Assembly (NCBI RefSeq): GCF_004340465.1
Contig: NZ_SLVV01000003.1
Span: 48,982-112,981 of the forward strand
Direction: 5' to 3'
Source: Mesobacillus foraminis
GTDB lineage: Bacteria > Bacillota > Bacilli > Bacillales > Cytobacillaceae
DNA: 64,000 bases
Both the position numbers and the translations under genes were made by a program. Below are positions 34,742 to 43,746 of this stretch, in pieces (position 1 is the stretch's first letter; the number at the start of each line of letters is the position of its first letter). The notes under the pieces are model-generated. The model searched no databases and had not been told where the DNA came from. It worked only from the letters and a program-made list of their open reading frames with translations.

Positions 34742-37135
34742 GTGAAAAAGAACAGTGGGTTAAAGGTGCTGTCCAGCATCGCGGCTACGACGATCGCAGC
34801 CACAGCATTATTTTCGGCAACCTTCGCTGGTCCAAGTGCAGCGCCAGTTTCAGCTGCACCGGTATCAGCTGCGGAATCAGCGCCGATCGATTTAAACATC
34901 GTGGATCAGGACAGGCTGGCAAAAGCCTTGCAGGAAAGAGGCGTCATTAAGAAAGGTGCTTCCGAGGCGGAAGTGAACAAAGCGGTAAAAGCCTACATAA
35001 AGAAAAAGCAGGGGGAAAAGCCTGGTAAATCAGACAAGGCCCTTACGAAAGAACAGCAGGCTTTTGACCAGAAAGCAAAGGATTTCGTAACCAAACAAAA
35101 GGACAAGCTGTCCAAGCAGCTTGACAAAGGCCATGAGAATTTTAAAAAGGGCAAGCCAAACGGCGCAGTGAAAGTCGACTCTGCTAAACAGGCAAGCTAT
35201 GATGGGGACGTTCGTGAGGACAAGGTGCTTGTGCTGCTGGTAGAATACGCTGATTTCAAGCACAACAATATCAAGCAAGCACCAGGCTATATGTATGCAG
35301 ACGATTTCAACAAAGAGCATTATGAAAAAATGCTGTTTGGCGATGAAGATTTCGAACTTTTCAACGGAGATAAAGTAAAAACCTTCAAACAATACTATGA
35401 AGAGCAGTCCGGCGGCAGCTACACGGTTGACGGGATGGTTTCCGACTGGCTGACTGTGCCAGGGAACTATAAAGACTACGGAAGTGACAATCCTGAAGGC
35501 GGAAACGATAATAACCCAGGAACAAAAGGTCCACGCGGGCTTGTAAAAGATGCTTTGAATGCAGCTGTGGCATCGGGAATCGATCTGGCTGAGTATGATG
35601 AATTTGACTTATATGACCTTGATGGCGACGGAAACCAAAACGAGCCGGACGGCCTTGTTGACCACTTGATGGTCCTTCATGCAGGGGTTGGCCAGGAAGC
35701 TGGCGGCGGAGCGCTGGGCGATGATGCAATCTGGTCCCACCGCTGGACTTTGGATGGCGTTTATCGTGTTGATAACACGAAAGCATCTGTAGGATATTGG
35801 GGCGGCAAGATGGCAGCCTTTGATTACACAATCGAGCCTGAAGATGGCGCCGTTGGTGTATTCGCACACGAATTTGGACATGACCTTGGCCTTCCGGATG
35901 AATATGATACCCAGTACACTGGACACGGCGACACAGTTGCTTCCTGGTCCATCATGAGCGGCGGCTCTTGGAACGGTGAGATTGCCGGAACAGAAGCACC
36001 AAGCTTCTCTCCGCAAAACAAAGAATTCTTCCAGAAAACAATGGGCGGCAACTGGGCAAACATTACAGAAGTAGACTATGAAGATATCGATAAAAACGGT
36101 CTTGCAACTGTCATTGACCAGAGTGTCACGAAGTCCAAGAATCCTGGAATTGTAAAAGTGAATCTTCCAGATAAAAAGGTTCCTGGAATTCCGGTTGCTT
36201 CTGGTGAAAAATACTACTACAGCACAAAAGGCGATGACCTTCACACTGTACTGGAAACACCACAGTTTGATTTAACTGCTGCTTCAGTTGCCCAGTTTGA
36301 TTACAAGCAGTGGTACGAAGTCGAAACTGATTATGACTATCTGTATGTAAAAGCTGTTACCGAAGATGGTACCTCCGTAACGCTTGATACAATCGGTGAT
36401 GTTAATACGAAAGATGGGATGGAAACTTCCCTTGGCAAATGGGAAGACAAGTCTCTTGACTTAACTCAATTTGCCGGAAAGAAAGTGAAGCTTGTCTTTG
36501 AATACGTGACGGACGGCGGACTGGCTCCGAACGGTTTCGCGATGGATGATCTTAAATTGACAGTCGATGGGACAGTTGTTTTCTCTGACGACGCTGAAGG
36601 CGAAGCGAAAGTCACTCTGGATGGTTTTGAAGTATCCGACGGCTTTATCACAAAGCCTCATTATTACTATCTTGAGTGGAGAAACTACGCTGGTTCCGAT
36701 ACAGCTCTTCAATTCTCCCGCGGAGTAAAATATAATACTGGTCTAGTCGTTTGGTATGGCGATGACACCTATACTGACAACTGGACTGGCGTTCACCCTG
36801 GCGAAGGCTTCCTAAGTGTAGTTGACGCACATCCAGAAGCAATTGTAGGTACACTGAACGGTAAGCCAAGCATCAACCAAAGTGTAAGATACCAGGTAGC
36901 GGATGCAGCGTTCTCCCTGGACAAAGCTCCGGCATGGACAGTAGATTCTCCTACTAGAGGCCTCTATGAATACGGAGGACTTAAGGGTATATCTACATTC
37001 GATTCTGCCAATACCTACATTAATAGCATGATTCCGGATGCCGGCGTGAAGGTACCTTCCCAGTATCCAATCAAGTTCCAGGTCATCGGCGAAGCGAAAG
37101 ACAACTCTGCTGGTGCCGTCTGGATCCGTAAATAA
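34742..37135 (+). CDS. inhA: Immune inhibitor A-type M6 metalloprotease
   Basis: A 797-residue secreted zinc protease. A signal peptide (about 1-40, hydrophobic core [16 protein letters not shown]) is followed by a lysine-rich propeptide-like region. The M6 catalytic domain has HEFGHD at 376-381, with the downstream DEYDTQ supplying further ligands. The C-terminal half is beta-rich. InhA proteases of the Bacillus cereus group cleave host antimicrobial peptides and matrix proteins; in a soil organism a nutritional or regulatory role is equally possible. GTG at 34742 is preferred because GGGGG lies eight bases upstream and [12 protein letters not shown] aligns with family starts; ATG 34727 is the alternative. 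Confidence 0.9.
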   Translation: MKKNSGLKVLSSIAATTIAATALFSATFAGPSAAPVSAAPVSAAESAPIDLNIVDQDRLAKALQERGVIKKGASEAEVNKAVKAYIKKKQGEKPGKSDKALTKEQQAFDQKAKDFVTKQKDKLSKQLDKGHENFKKGKPNGAVKVDSAKQASYDGDVREDKVLVLLVEYADFKHNNIKQAPGYMYADDFNKEHYEKMLFGDEDFELFNGDKVKTFKQYYEEQSGGSYTVDGMVSDWLTVPGNYKDYGSDNPEGGNDNNPGTKGPRGLVKDALNAAVASGIDLAEYDEFDLYDLDGDGNQNEPDGLVDHLMVLHAGVGQEAGGGALGDDAIWSHRWTLDGVYRVDNTKASVGYWGGKMAAFDYTIEPEDGAVGVFAHEFGHDLGLPDEYDTQYTGHGDTVASWSIMSGGSWNGEIAGTEAPSFSPQNKEFFQKTMGGNWANITEVDYEDIDKNGLATVIDQSVTKSKNPGIVKVNLPDKKVPGIPVASGEKYYYSTKGDDLHTVLETPQFDLTAASVAQFDYKQWYEVETDYDYLYVKAVTEDGTSVTLDTIGDVNTKDGMETSLGKWEDKSLDLTQFAGKKVKLVFEYVTDGGLAPNGFAMDDLKLTVDGTVVFSDDAEGEAKVTLDGFEVSDGFITKPHYYYLEWRNYAGSDTALQFSRGVKYNTGLVVWYGDDTYTDNWTGVHPGEGFLSVVDAHPEAIVGTLNGKPSINQSVRYQVADAAFSLDKAPAWTVDSPTRGLYEYGGLKGISTFDSANTYINSMIPDAGVKVPSQYPIKFQVIGEAKDNSAGAVWIRK

Positions 37136-37143
37136 GAAATCAG

Positions 37144-37174
37144 AAGCACCGGGCATTATGCCCGGTGCTTTTTG
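37144..37174 (+). terminator. inhA terminator
   Basis: AAGCACCGGGC-ATTAT-GCCCGGTGCTT is followed by TTT. Confidence 0.85.
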
Positions 37175-37356
37175 ATGAAAGTCCTGTTTCCTGGAGGTGA
37201 CAAAGCCCAGTTCCAGAGGAAGTTACCTTTTTTTAATAAAAGCCTATAAAAATAGTAATTAAAAAAGCCAGAAAACCCAATATTCCCACTAAAACCTGGA
37301 AAAACGAGAGTCTAGAGCTCGATTCAAAAGACGTATGACAAGAGTAAATTCGAGTT

Positions 37357-37490
37357 ATGCATCGTTCACCGACGTTTATGGATCGATTCCCGGGATTTAT
37401 CGATTGATTACGGAATTTTATGCATCGATCATCATGATTTATTGAAAAACCTGTGTCCGGGCGGTGACAAGGCCCAGTTTCAGAGCAAAG
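37357..37490 (+). repeat. 21-bp iteron-like array, locus D (single array)
   Basis: Units begin at 37357, 37378, 37399 and 37420 and the terminal ATTGAAAAACC block at 37441, all exactly 21 bp apart. The block is followed by TGTGTCCGGGCGGTGACAAGG. The array lies between the 3' ends of two convergent genes. Confidence 0.88.
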
Positions 37491-37541
37491 TTACCTTTTT
37501 TTAATAAAAGCCAAACTATAAATCCTCAACTTAGAATGGTA

Positions 37542-37964
37542 TTACAAACTCTTTATTAATTGTTTATCGAATTCACGCACTTTATCATATGAATCTAACA
37601 GATTTTCAGGTACCACTTTCCTCCCGTATTCCCAGGCATTTGTTTCTATTATAGACTTCAACTGTTCCTTTTCCTCATCCTCTCCATACATCAAAATCCG
37701 TGTATCATGCTTGTTTTTCTTAAAATCCAGGTAGTAACCGATTACATGATAGAGGATGATTTTAACTAGATTCTCCTGGGTTTCCTTAAATTTGATTTTT
37801 CCTATATAACCGTTAATTTCGAGGTAATTAAATTTAATGGTCTTGATGGATACATTGTAACTCATTGGTGCAGCTAGTTTATCGTCATGTGCATAGTCAA
37901 GATCTATCTTGAGTTCGTGTAACGCATTTTTGATTATTTTCTCGATGTCCCAAATATAAAGCAT
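37542..37964 (-). CDS. Hypothetical protein, degenerate ImmA/IrrE-like zincin fold
   Basis: A 140-residue protein that I do not recognise by name. YHVIGYYLDFKKN (72-84) aligns with the HExxHxxD helix of ImmA/IrrE or SprT-like metalloproteases (compare HELGHYLDHKKN). Both the catalytic Glu and the second His are replaced (H73-V-I-G-Y77). The later ETNAWEYGRKVV resembles the E-x-EA-x-x-FA zinc-ligand helix, with Asn in place of the usual residue. It may be a catalytically dead regulator related to that family. No helix-turn-helix partner is adjacent. Confidence 0.45.
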   Translation of the reverse strand: MLYIWDIEKIIKNALHELKIDLDYAHDDKLAAPMSYNVSIKTIKFNYLEINGYIGKIKFKETQENLVKIILYHVIGYYLDFKKNKHDTRILMYGEDEEKEQLKSIIETNAWEYGRKVVPENLLDSYDKVREFDKQLIKSL

Positions 37965-38251
37965 TTTAAAAGTTCACTAACCTTTCTGGCTCTGACCTAT
38001 TTTTAGCGTGAGATATTCATCATTTTAAATAGTTTACCTCAACTATGAAACTGGAATATGACAATAGAATTACAACTTGTTAAAATATCCGCTCCAATAT
38101 TGAAAAATTGATTGATATCTGATAAAAGCAATAGAATACTAAGATCTCTATGGACAATTTGATGTGGGCACTTTAGTTAGAGCCGTTGTTCACAGAGGGA
38201 TATTGCTGCCATAGGAGAATTTGTTTTAATTGTGTCAATTTAAAGATAATA

Positions 38252-38292
38252 TTGAGATTTATCTGAATTTATATTAACATTAATATGTTAAT
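38252..38292 (+). promoter_or_regulatory. Candidate abnA promoter and operator-like repeat
   Basis: TTGAGA (38252-38257), a 17-bp spacer and TAACAT (38275-38280). An inverted repeat ATTAACAT-TAAT-ATGTTAAT (38273-38292) covers the -10 box and start site, where a repressor could bind. It is not an AraR-type site. The rest of 37965-38410 holds no gene. Confidence 0.4.
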
Positions 38293-38367
38293 GTTTTTAT
38301 TAATCTCTGTTAAGGAGGGGACAGGCCATACCATATAGTAGATAGGCAGCTTCACGTAACCAAAAAA

Positions 38368-38381
38368 TGGATGCGCTTTCA
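38368..38381 (-). promoter_or_regulatory. cre site in the abnA leader
   Basis: On the minus strand TGAAAGCGCATCCA matches the cre consensus at 13 of 14 positions. It lies 30 bp before the abnA start, downstream of the candidate promoter, where CcpA would act as a roadblock. Confidence 0.6.
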
Positions 38382-38410
38382 ATCTAATAGAAAAGAGGGG
38401 GAATTTTTAG

Positions 38411-40969
38411 ATGCGTAAAAACCTAGGGCGTTTTACGATTTATATGTTGTTGCTTGTTCTGGTGATTTCCAGCACAACCTTTGGGAAAGGGCTGGCCAAG
38501 TCGGCAAAGCCGAACGAGAACAGCAATAAGCCAGGCCAGGATATCCAAGGCCCGGCACCGGTGTTTAATGATGTTTCCGTGCATGACCCTTCCATTGTAA
38601 AAGATGGAGATACCTATTATGTATTCGGCTCCCATATTGAGGCAGCCAAGTCAAAAGATCTGAAAAGCTGGGAAACCTTTACCAATGGCTATACGACACC
38701 GGACAATGCCATTTATGGGGACTTGTCCAAAAATCTGGCAGGGTCTTTTGAATGGGCAGGAGAAAATGATTCAGACAGCAAAGGAGGATTCGCTGTCTGG
38801 GCTCCGGATGTGTATTGGAATGAAAACTATGTGAACGAGGATGGATCAAAGGGTGCGTACATGATCTATTACAGTGCTTCCTCCACTTATATCCGTTCAG
38901 CTATCGGATATGCCGTTTCTGACAAAATCGAAGGGCCTTACAAGTATGTTGATACCATTGTATATTCTGGTTTCACGAAGGAAGAAGCATATGATGCCAA
39001 CAGCAAGGTCAATAAAAAATGGACCAACACCAACATTCAGGACCTGATCAATGAAGGGACATTAACAGGACCGAGAACTGGCTGGTTCAACAGCAACGGC
39101 TCTTTCGCTAACGGCAATTTCCCTAACGCCATTGATGCCAACTTGTTCCGTGACAAAGAAGGCAAGCTGTGGATGACGTACGGTTCCTGGTCAGGCGGAA
39201 TCTTCGTTTTAGAAATTGACGAAGAGACAGGCAAAGCCATTTATCCAGGAAAAGACGGCAAAACTGAAGATGGACGCATGATTGACCGTTATTTCGGAAC
39301 GAAGATTGCGGGCGGCTATACCAAATCAGGCGAAGGCCCGTACATTGTCTATGACAAGAATACCGACTATTTTTATCTGTATGTTACCTACGGCTGGCTG
39401 GGAGTAGACGGCGGCTATAACATGAGGCAGTTCAGGTCGAAAAGTCCTGATGGTCCTTACCTGGATGCAAGTGGACAGGATGCGGTCCTGCCAGGCAATG
39501 TGGATCATACTCCTTATGGCAATAAAATTATGGGTAATTTCCTGTTTGAACGAAAAGTCGGTGACCCAGGTACAGGAATCGGTGTAGGATACATGTCCCC
39601 TGGGCATAACTCCGTCTACCTGGACCCTGAAACCGGCAAGCAATTCCTGGTCTTCCATTCCCGTTTCCCTGAGACAGGTGAAATGCATGAAGTCCGGATC
39701 CACCAGATGTTCATGAATAAAGAAGGCTGGCCAGTAGTGGCGCCATACCGCTATGCAGGGGAGGAAATCGCCAAGGTCAACCGTCAGGATCTAATTGGAG
39801 ACTATAAGTTTATCAATCAAGGAAAAGACTATTCTGCTGAAATTAAAAAATCAGTATTTATCTCGTTGAATAAGGATGGCACCATTTCCGGCGATGTAGA
39901 AGGAACATGGGAGAAGGACAGCCATAATACAGCGATTATCACAATCGATGGGGCAACCTACACTGGAGTATTCGTTCGCCAGTGGGATCCGACATCAGAA
40001 CGTTATGTAATGGCGTTTACAGCTCTATCGAAGGAAGGCGTATCGATCTGGGGAAGCAAAATTGAAAGCAAAACCGACAAAGAAGTGGTTGGTGCGGTCA
40101 TCAGCGACTTGAGCCTTGGCGATACCGACAAGGTGATTTCCAACCTGAACCTTCCTGTTGAAGGAACAAACCACGCGACGATTTCCTGGGAGACTTCCGA
40201 CTCTGCTGTTGTAACAAATACAGGAGTCATCACTCGCCCTGAAGCTGGGAAAGAAAGCGTGAAGGCTACCTTGACAGCAACCGTCACCAAAGGGGAAGTC
40301 ACTGCAACGAAGAGCTTTGACATTACTGTGCTTCCTTACAAAGCAACCGGATTGACAGCAGCTTACAGCTTCGAAAGCAGTTTGAAAGACAACGATGGAA
40401 AATTCAGTGATGGTACCATCACAGGCAATCGAATTGATAATACTGGCGGGACGATCACTTATACGGAAGGTAAAAGCGGCCAGGCTGCTGTCTTTAATGG
40501 AGAATCAGGTGTACGCTTGCCGAACGGACTGATTTCCAGCAATACCTATTCCGTTTCAGTATGGCTGAAGCCAGAGCAATTGACGAATTACACAACAACG
40601 TTTTTCGGTGCGAGAGACTCCAATAACTGGGTCAGCCTTCTTCCGAACGGCCCAATTGGCGGAAACACCATGGTCTGGTCAGGAAGCGGAAGATGGTATG
40701 ACGCTCCGGCCGGCCTGACGATCAACAAAGGCGAGTGGACCCATCTTGCGTTCACCGTTGATAAAGGGACCATTAACCTGTATGTTAACGGGGATAAAAA
40801 GTTCACAGGAACGAACTTCCCTGATATCTTCACCACGTCAAATGGCAGCTTCAGCCTGGGCGTCAACTGGTGGGATACCCCGTACAAGGGAGCAATGGAC
40901 GAATTGCGCATCTATGAAGGCGCCCTGTCACCAGGAGAAGTAGCGAACCTGGCGCAGGCAAACCGCTAA
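38411..40969 (+). CDS. abnA: Secreted endo-alpha-1,5-L-arabinanase, GH43
   Basis: An 852-residue extracellular arabinan-degrading enzyme. After a signal peptide (about 1-30), the five-bladed GH43 propeller has the three catalytic acids at Asp59 (VHDPSIV, base), Asp242 (AIDANLF) and Glu308 (GEGPYIV, acid). It is followed by the lipocalin-like C-terminal domain of arabinanases (about 455-550), an atrophied bacterial Ig-like domain (about 560-645) and a LamG/concanavalin-like domain (about 655-850) that may bind polysaccharide. It is much longer than the minimal B. subtilis AbnA (about 320 residues). The start follows AGAGGGGGAA. Confidence 0.9.
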   Translation: MRKNLGRFTIYMLLLVLVISSTTFGKGLAKSAKPNENSNKPGQDIQGPAPVFNDVSVHDPSIVKDGDTYYVFGSHIEAAKSKDLKSWETFTNGYTTPDNAIYGDLSKNLAGSFEWAGENDSDSKGGFAVWAPDVYWNENYVNEDGSKGAYMIYYSASSTYIRSAIGYAVSDKIEGPYKYVDTIVYSGFTKEEAYDANSKVNKKWTNTNIQDLINEGTLTGPRTGWFNSNGSFANGNFPNAIDANLFRDKEGKLWMTYGSWSGGIFVLEIDEETGKAIYPGKDGKTEDGRMIDRYFGTKIAGGYTKSGEGPYIVYDKNTDYFYLYVTYGWLGVDGGYNMRQFRSKSPDGPYLDASGQDAVLPGNVDHTPYGNKIMGNFLFERKVGDPGTGIGVGYMSPGHNSVYLDPETGKQFLVFHSRFPETGEMHEVRIHQMFMNKEGWPVVAPYRYAGEEIAKVNRQDLIGDYKFINQGKDYSAEIKKSVFISLNKDGTISGDVEGTWEKDSHNTAIITIDGATYTGVFVRQWDPTSERYVMAFTALSKEGVSIWGSKIESKTDKEVVGAVISDLSLGDTDKVISNLNLPVEGTNHATISWETSDSAVVTNTGVITRPEAGKESVKATLTATVTKGEVTATKSFDITVLPYKATGLTAAYSFESSLKDNDGKFSDGTITGNRIDNTGGTITYTEGKSGQAAVFNGESGVRLPNGLISSNTYSVSVWLKPEQLTNYTTTFFGARDSNNWVSLLPNGPIGGNTMVWSGSGRWYDAPAGLTINKGEWTHLAFTVDKGTINLYVNGDKKFTGTNFPDIFTTSNGSFSLGVNWWDTPYKGAMDELRIYEGALSPGEVANLAQANR

Positions 40970-40985
40970 ACTTATATAGGAAAGG

Positions 40986-41022
40986 AGAGGCCGCGCATAC
41001 AGGTTATGCGTGGCCCCTTTCT
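40986..41022 (+). terminator. abnA terminator
   Basis: GGCCGCGCATA pairs with TATGCGTGGCC (one mismatch), followed by CCTTTCTGTT. The T tract is interrupted. Confidence 0.5.
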
Positions 41023-41095
41023 GTTACTTCCTGTATGGGAAAGCTTAAAATAAAGACAAATTACATTTATAAAGAGCAGAGCAAACTACCGCTTT

Positions 41096-41745
41096 TCACT
41101 ATAAAACTCCGCCCGCCGCTGTCACCAGCCGGACACAGGTACTTCAATAAACTAATAGAATCGATGCATAAACGAAAATTATCGATGCATAACTCAAAAT
41201 AAACAATGCATAACCCGGAACAATCGATGCATACCCCTTTGCCAGCAACCGATAAAAGTCACAGCCGCCGGGAAAAGCGCAGATATCCAACCCACTCGCT
41301 TTTGAAAACGAAAGCAAACTACCGTTTTTTACTATAAAACTGCCCCGCTGTCACCAGCCGGACACAGATTTTTCAATAAACTAATAGAATCGATGCATAA
41401 ACGAAAATTATCGATGCATAACCCGGAAAAATCGATGCATAACCCTTTGCCAGCAACCGATAAAAGTCACAGCCGCCCTTAATTGTGAGGATCCAACCAA
41501 CTCGTTTTTAAAAACGAAAGGCAAACTACCGTTTTTTACTAAAAAACCCCCGTTGTCACAAGCTGGACACAGGTTTTTCAATAAACTAATAGAATCGATG
41601 CATAACCCTTGGTCAAACTGCCCCGATGTCACCAGCAGGACACAGGTTCTTCAATAAACTAATAGAATCGATGCATAAATGAAACTAATCGACGCATAAC
41701 TCCAAATAATCGATGCATAACCTCGAACAATCAATGCATAACCAT
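41096..41745 (-). repeat. 21-bp iteron-like arrays, locus E (four arrays, inverted)
   Basis: Terminal blocks (plus strand TTCAATAAACT) end at 41148, 41377, 41582 and 41655. Units follow at 41169, 41190, 41211 and 41232; 41398, 41419 and 41440; 41603; and 41676, 41697, 41718 and 41739. Every step is 21 bp. The first three arrays sit in a longer unit of about 205-230 bp that starts GCAAACTACCG. No gene is supported in 40970-41790. Confidence 0.88.
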
Positions 41746-41795
41746 TTGTCAGCAACCAATAAAAGTCACAATCGCCCGGATTCCGCTACTTCCTT

Positions 41796-42002
41796 CTATA
41801 AAAATGAAAGAAAAGAGCCCCTCTGCCCACAGCCTTTTCCAAAATATGAACTTGCCATGTTAGGAAAGAGGATTATCAGCTTAAAAACAGCTATAATCAA
41901 TAGTAACAGGAAAGCAGCAGATTCAATTTCCAAAAGTTCACCAAACCCTTGATCGATCTCTACCATTAAAATAAATAAGAATAGTATTTTCATGGTTTTC
42001 AT
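41796..42002 (-). CDS. Possible small hydrophobic protein, 68 aa
   Basis: Reads MKTMKILFLFILMVEIDQGF at the start, with a second hydrophobic segment FLLLLIIAVFKLIILF. It could be a two-helix membrane protein. I see no ribosome binding site, and the AT-rich composition could give this by chance, so the call is weak. It would be divergent from the HAD gene. Confidence 0.25.
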   Translation of the reverse strand: MKTMKILFLFILMVEIDQGFGELLEIESAAFLLLLIIAVFKLIILFPNMASSYFGKGCGQRGSFLSFL

Positions 42003-42024
42003 ACCATTAAAGGAGGAAGCAACT

Positions 42025-42732
42025 ATGGCGTTCTCTGCCATTTTTTTTGATTTGGATGACACTCTGCATGACCATTTGAAGCCCTTCGCTAATGCGCTTC
42101 ATGAATGCGTTCTCAACTTGCCTGAGTCAGCATCTGATTTAACGTTATACAAGGAATTCCGCCGGATGAGCGATCTCCTTTGGGAGGAGTACAGCAGCGA
42201 GAAGCTTGGACTGGAAGAGCTCCGGGCGCAAAGAATCATGTTTGCACTGGAAAGCTTTGGGGTTCGCCTTTCATTTATAGAAGCCCTCCAGTTCCAGGAG
42301 CAATATGAAAAGGAGCTGTCTTCCTTAACGCTGTTCCCCGAGGTGCCAACCCTGCTTCCCCGGCTAAAAGCAGCGGGCTTTAAACTGGGCATCATTACAA
42401 ATGGTCCGGTCGGCCATCAATACAATAAAATCAGAACGCTTGGCTTGCTGGAGTACGTGGATGAGGAAATGATTTTCATTTCGGATGCTGTGGGCTCTGC
42501 GAAACCAGATCCGCAAATCTTTCATTATGTTTCGGAAAAGGCCTCGCTTCCTCCTGAGGATCTTTTATATATTGGCGATACCTGGGCAAACGATATTGAT
42601 GCACCGATCAAGGCGGGGTGGCAGGCGATATGGTTCAACCACCGCATGAGGAAGTCTGAAACCAGCGTTCAGCCTTTGGCGGAAATCAATCAATTAAGCT
42701 CGATTTTAACTATAGTAAACACCAACTCTTAA
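42025..42732 (+). CDS. HAD-superfamily hydrolase (YjjG-like)
   Basis: A 235-residue HAD phosphatase. Motif I is FFDLDDTL near the N-terminus, motif II is IITNG, the motif III lysine lies in SDAVGSAKPDPQIF, and motif IV is GDTWANDI. Insertion of a helical cap after motif I is typical of the YjjG/HAD-IA group, which dephosphorylates nucleotides or sugar phosphates. ATG 42025 follows a near-perfect AAAGGAGG. An AraC-type regulator gene follows 32 bp later, suggesting cotranscription. Confidence 0.85.
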   Translation: MAFSAIFFDLDDTLHDHLKPFANALHECVLNLPESASDLTLYKEFRRMSDLLWEEYSSEKLGLEELRAQRIMFALESFGVRLSFIEALQFQEQYEKELSSLTLFPEVPTLLPRLKAAGFKLGIITNGPVGHQYNKIRTLGLLEYVDEEMIFISDAVGSAKPDPQIFHYVSEKASLPPEDLLYIGDTWANDIDAPIKAGWQAIWFNHRMRKSETSVQPLAEINQLSSILTIVNTNS

Positions 42733-42764
42733 AACAAGAATGGAACGGCGAGGAGCAATTAGTT

Positions 42765-43643
42765 ATGTCCAATCAATACGGCGTTTATGGCTTTCGATTT
42801 TTGGATACATTGGATAAGCCTTTTTATAAGCTTTACGCTCTGGGCTGCCAGAAGGTGACGGAGCATTCATACAATTGGGATGGACTGAAACGGGTGGATG
42901 GCCCGCTCTTGCTGTTTCAATACACCCTGTCCGGCTATGGCCATATTGAAATCAATGGAAAGACGCATAAACTGGGGCCAGGCAAGGCTTTTATGGTTGA
43001 AATTCCGGGGGCGCACCGCTATTTTCTGCCGAAATCCAGCAAGAGCTGGGAATTCTACTTTGTTCAATTCAGGCCCGATTTCATCCAGAGGGAGTGGAGG
43101 GAAATCACGAGGAGTTTCGGTCCGGTTGTGGAATTGTCAAAGGAAAGCCCTCCCGTCCTGTTCCTTCAGCAAATCTTCCATTCGGCGGCCAGGAAACAGA
43201 TTACCGATGGGTACCGCGCTTCCTCCATTGTCTATCAATTCATCATGGAGCTGTACCGGCTCGGGACCGCCAATAAAAAGGAAAAGGCAGCTTGGCCCGA
43301 AAAAATCCGGCAGGCCGCTGCCCATATGGAAAACCAGTACGTGACTCTGCAGAGCCTGGAGGAGATTGCCGAGAGTGTCGGCTTGTCGAAGTACCATTTT
43401 ACCCGGTCATTTAAAAATACCACAGGCCTGACGCCGATTGAATTTTTAACAAAGGTCCGCATGGAGAAGGCGGTTTCGCTTCTTCGCTCAACGGCTTTGA
43501 CCGTCGAAGAAGTGGCCAGGGAAATTGGATATTCCAACGGCAGCTATTTTATAAAAGTGTTCAGGCAATGGACGGGATTCTCGCCTGGGGAATTCCGTCA
43601 CGGAGAGGAAATGGTCTCGTTCAGCCAGATGACCTTTGACTAG
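42765..43643 (+). CDS. AraC-family transcriptional regulator
   Basis: A 292-residue regulator with an N-terminal cupin-type sugar-binding domain (GYGHIEINGKTHKLGPGKAF) and a C-terminal pair of AraC helix-turn-helices (about 185-285; AESVGLSKYHFTRSFKNTTG and VAREIGYSNGSYFIKVFRQW). It lies directly before a GH27 glycosidase and a two-gene ABC exporter, which it probably activates. The start has GAGGAG upstream and a terminator follows, so the GH27 gene has its own promoter. Confidence 0.85.
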   Translation: MSNQYGVYGFRFLDTLDKPFYKLYALGCQKVTEHSYNWDGLKRVDGPLLLFQYTLSGYGHIEINGKTHKLGPGKAFMVEIPGAHRYFLPKSSKSWEFYFVQFRPDFIQREWREITRSFGPVVELSKESPPVLFLQQIFHSAARKQITDGYRASSIVYQFIMELYRLGTANKKEKAAWPEKIRQAAAHMENQYVTLQSLEEIAESVGLSKYHFTRSFKNTTGLTPIEFLTKVRMEKAVSLLRSTALTVEEVAREIGYSNGSYFIKVFRQWTGFSPGEFRHGEEMVSFSQMTFD

Positions 43644-43661
43644 AAGGCAGCAATATTTTAC

Positions 43662-43708
43662 ACATGGAAGCAAATCTTTATTATAGATGCCGCTTCCATG
43701 TTTTTTTA
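43662..43708 (+). terminator. Terminator after the AraC-type gene
   Basis: ACATGGAAGC pairs with GCTTCCATGT across a 20-nt loop, followed by seven T in total. Confidence 0.7.
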
Positions 43709-43746
43709 TGATATTAATGATAAATCAAAGATAAGGAGCCAAAAGG

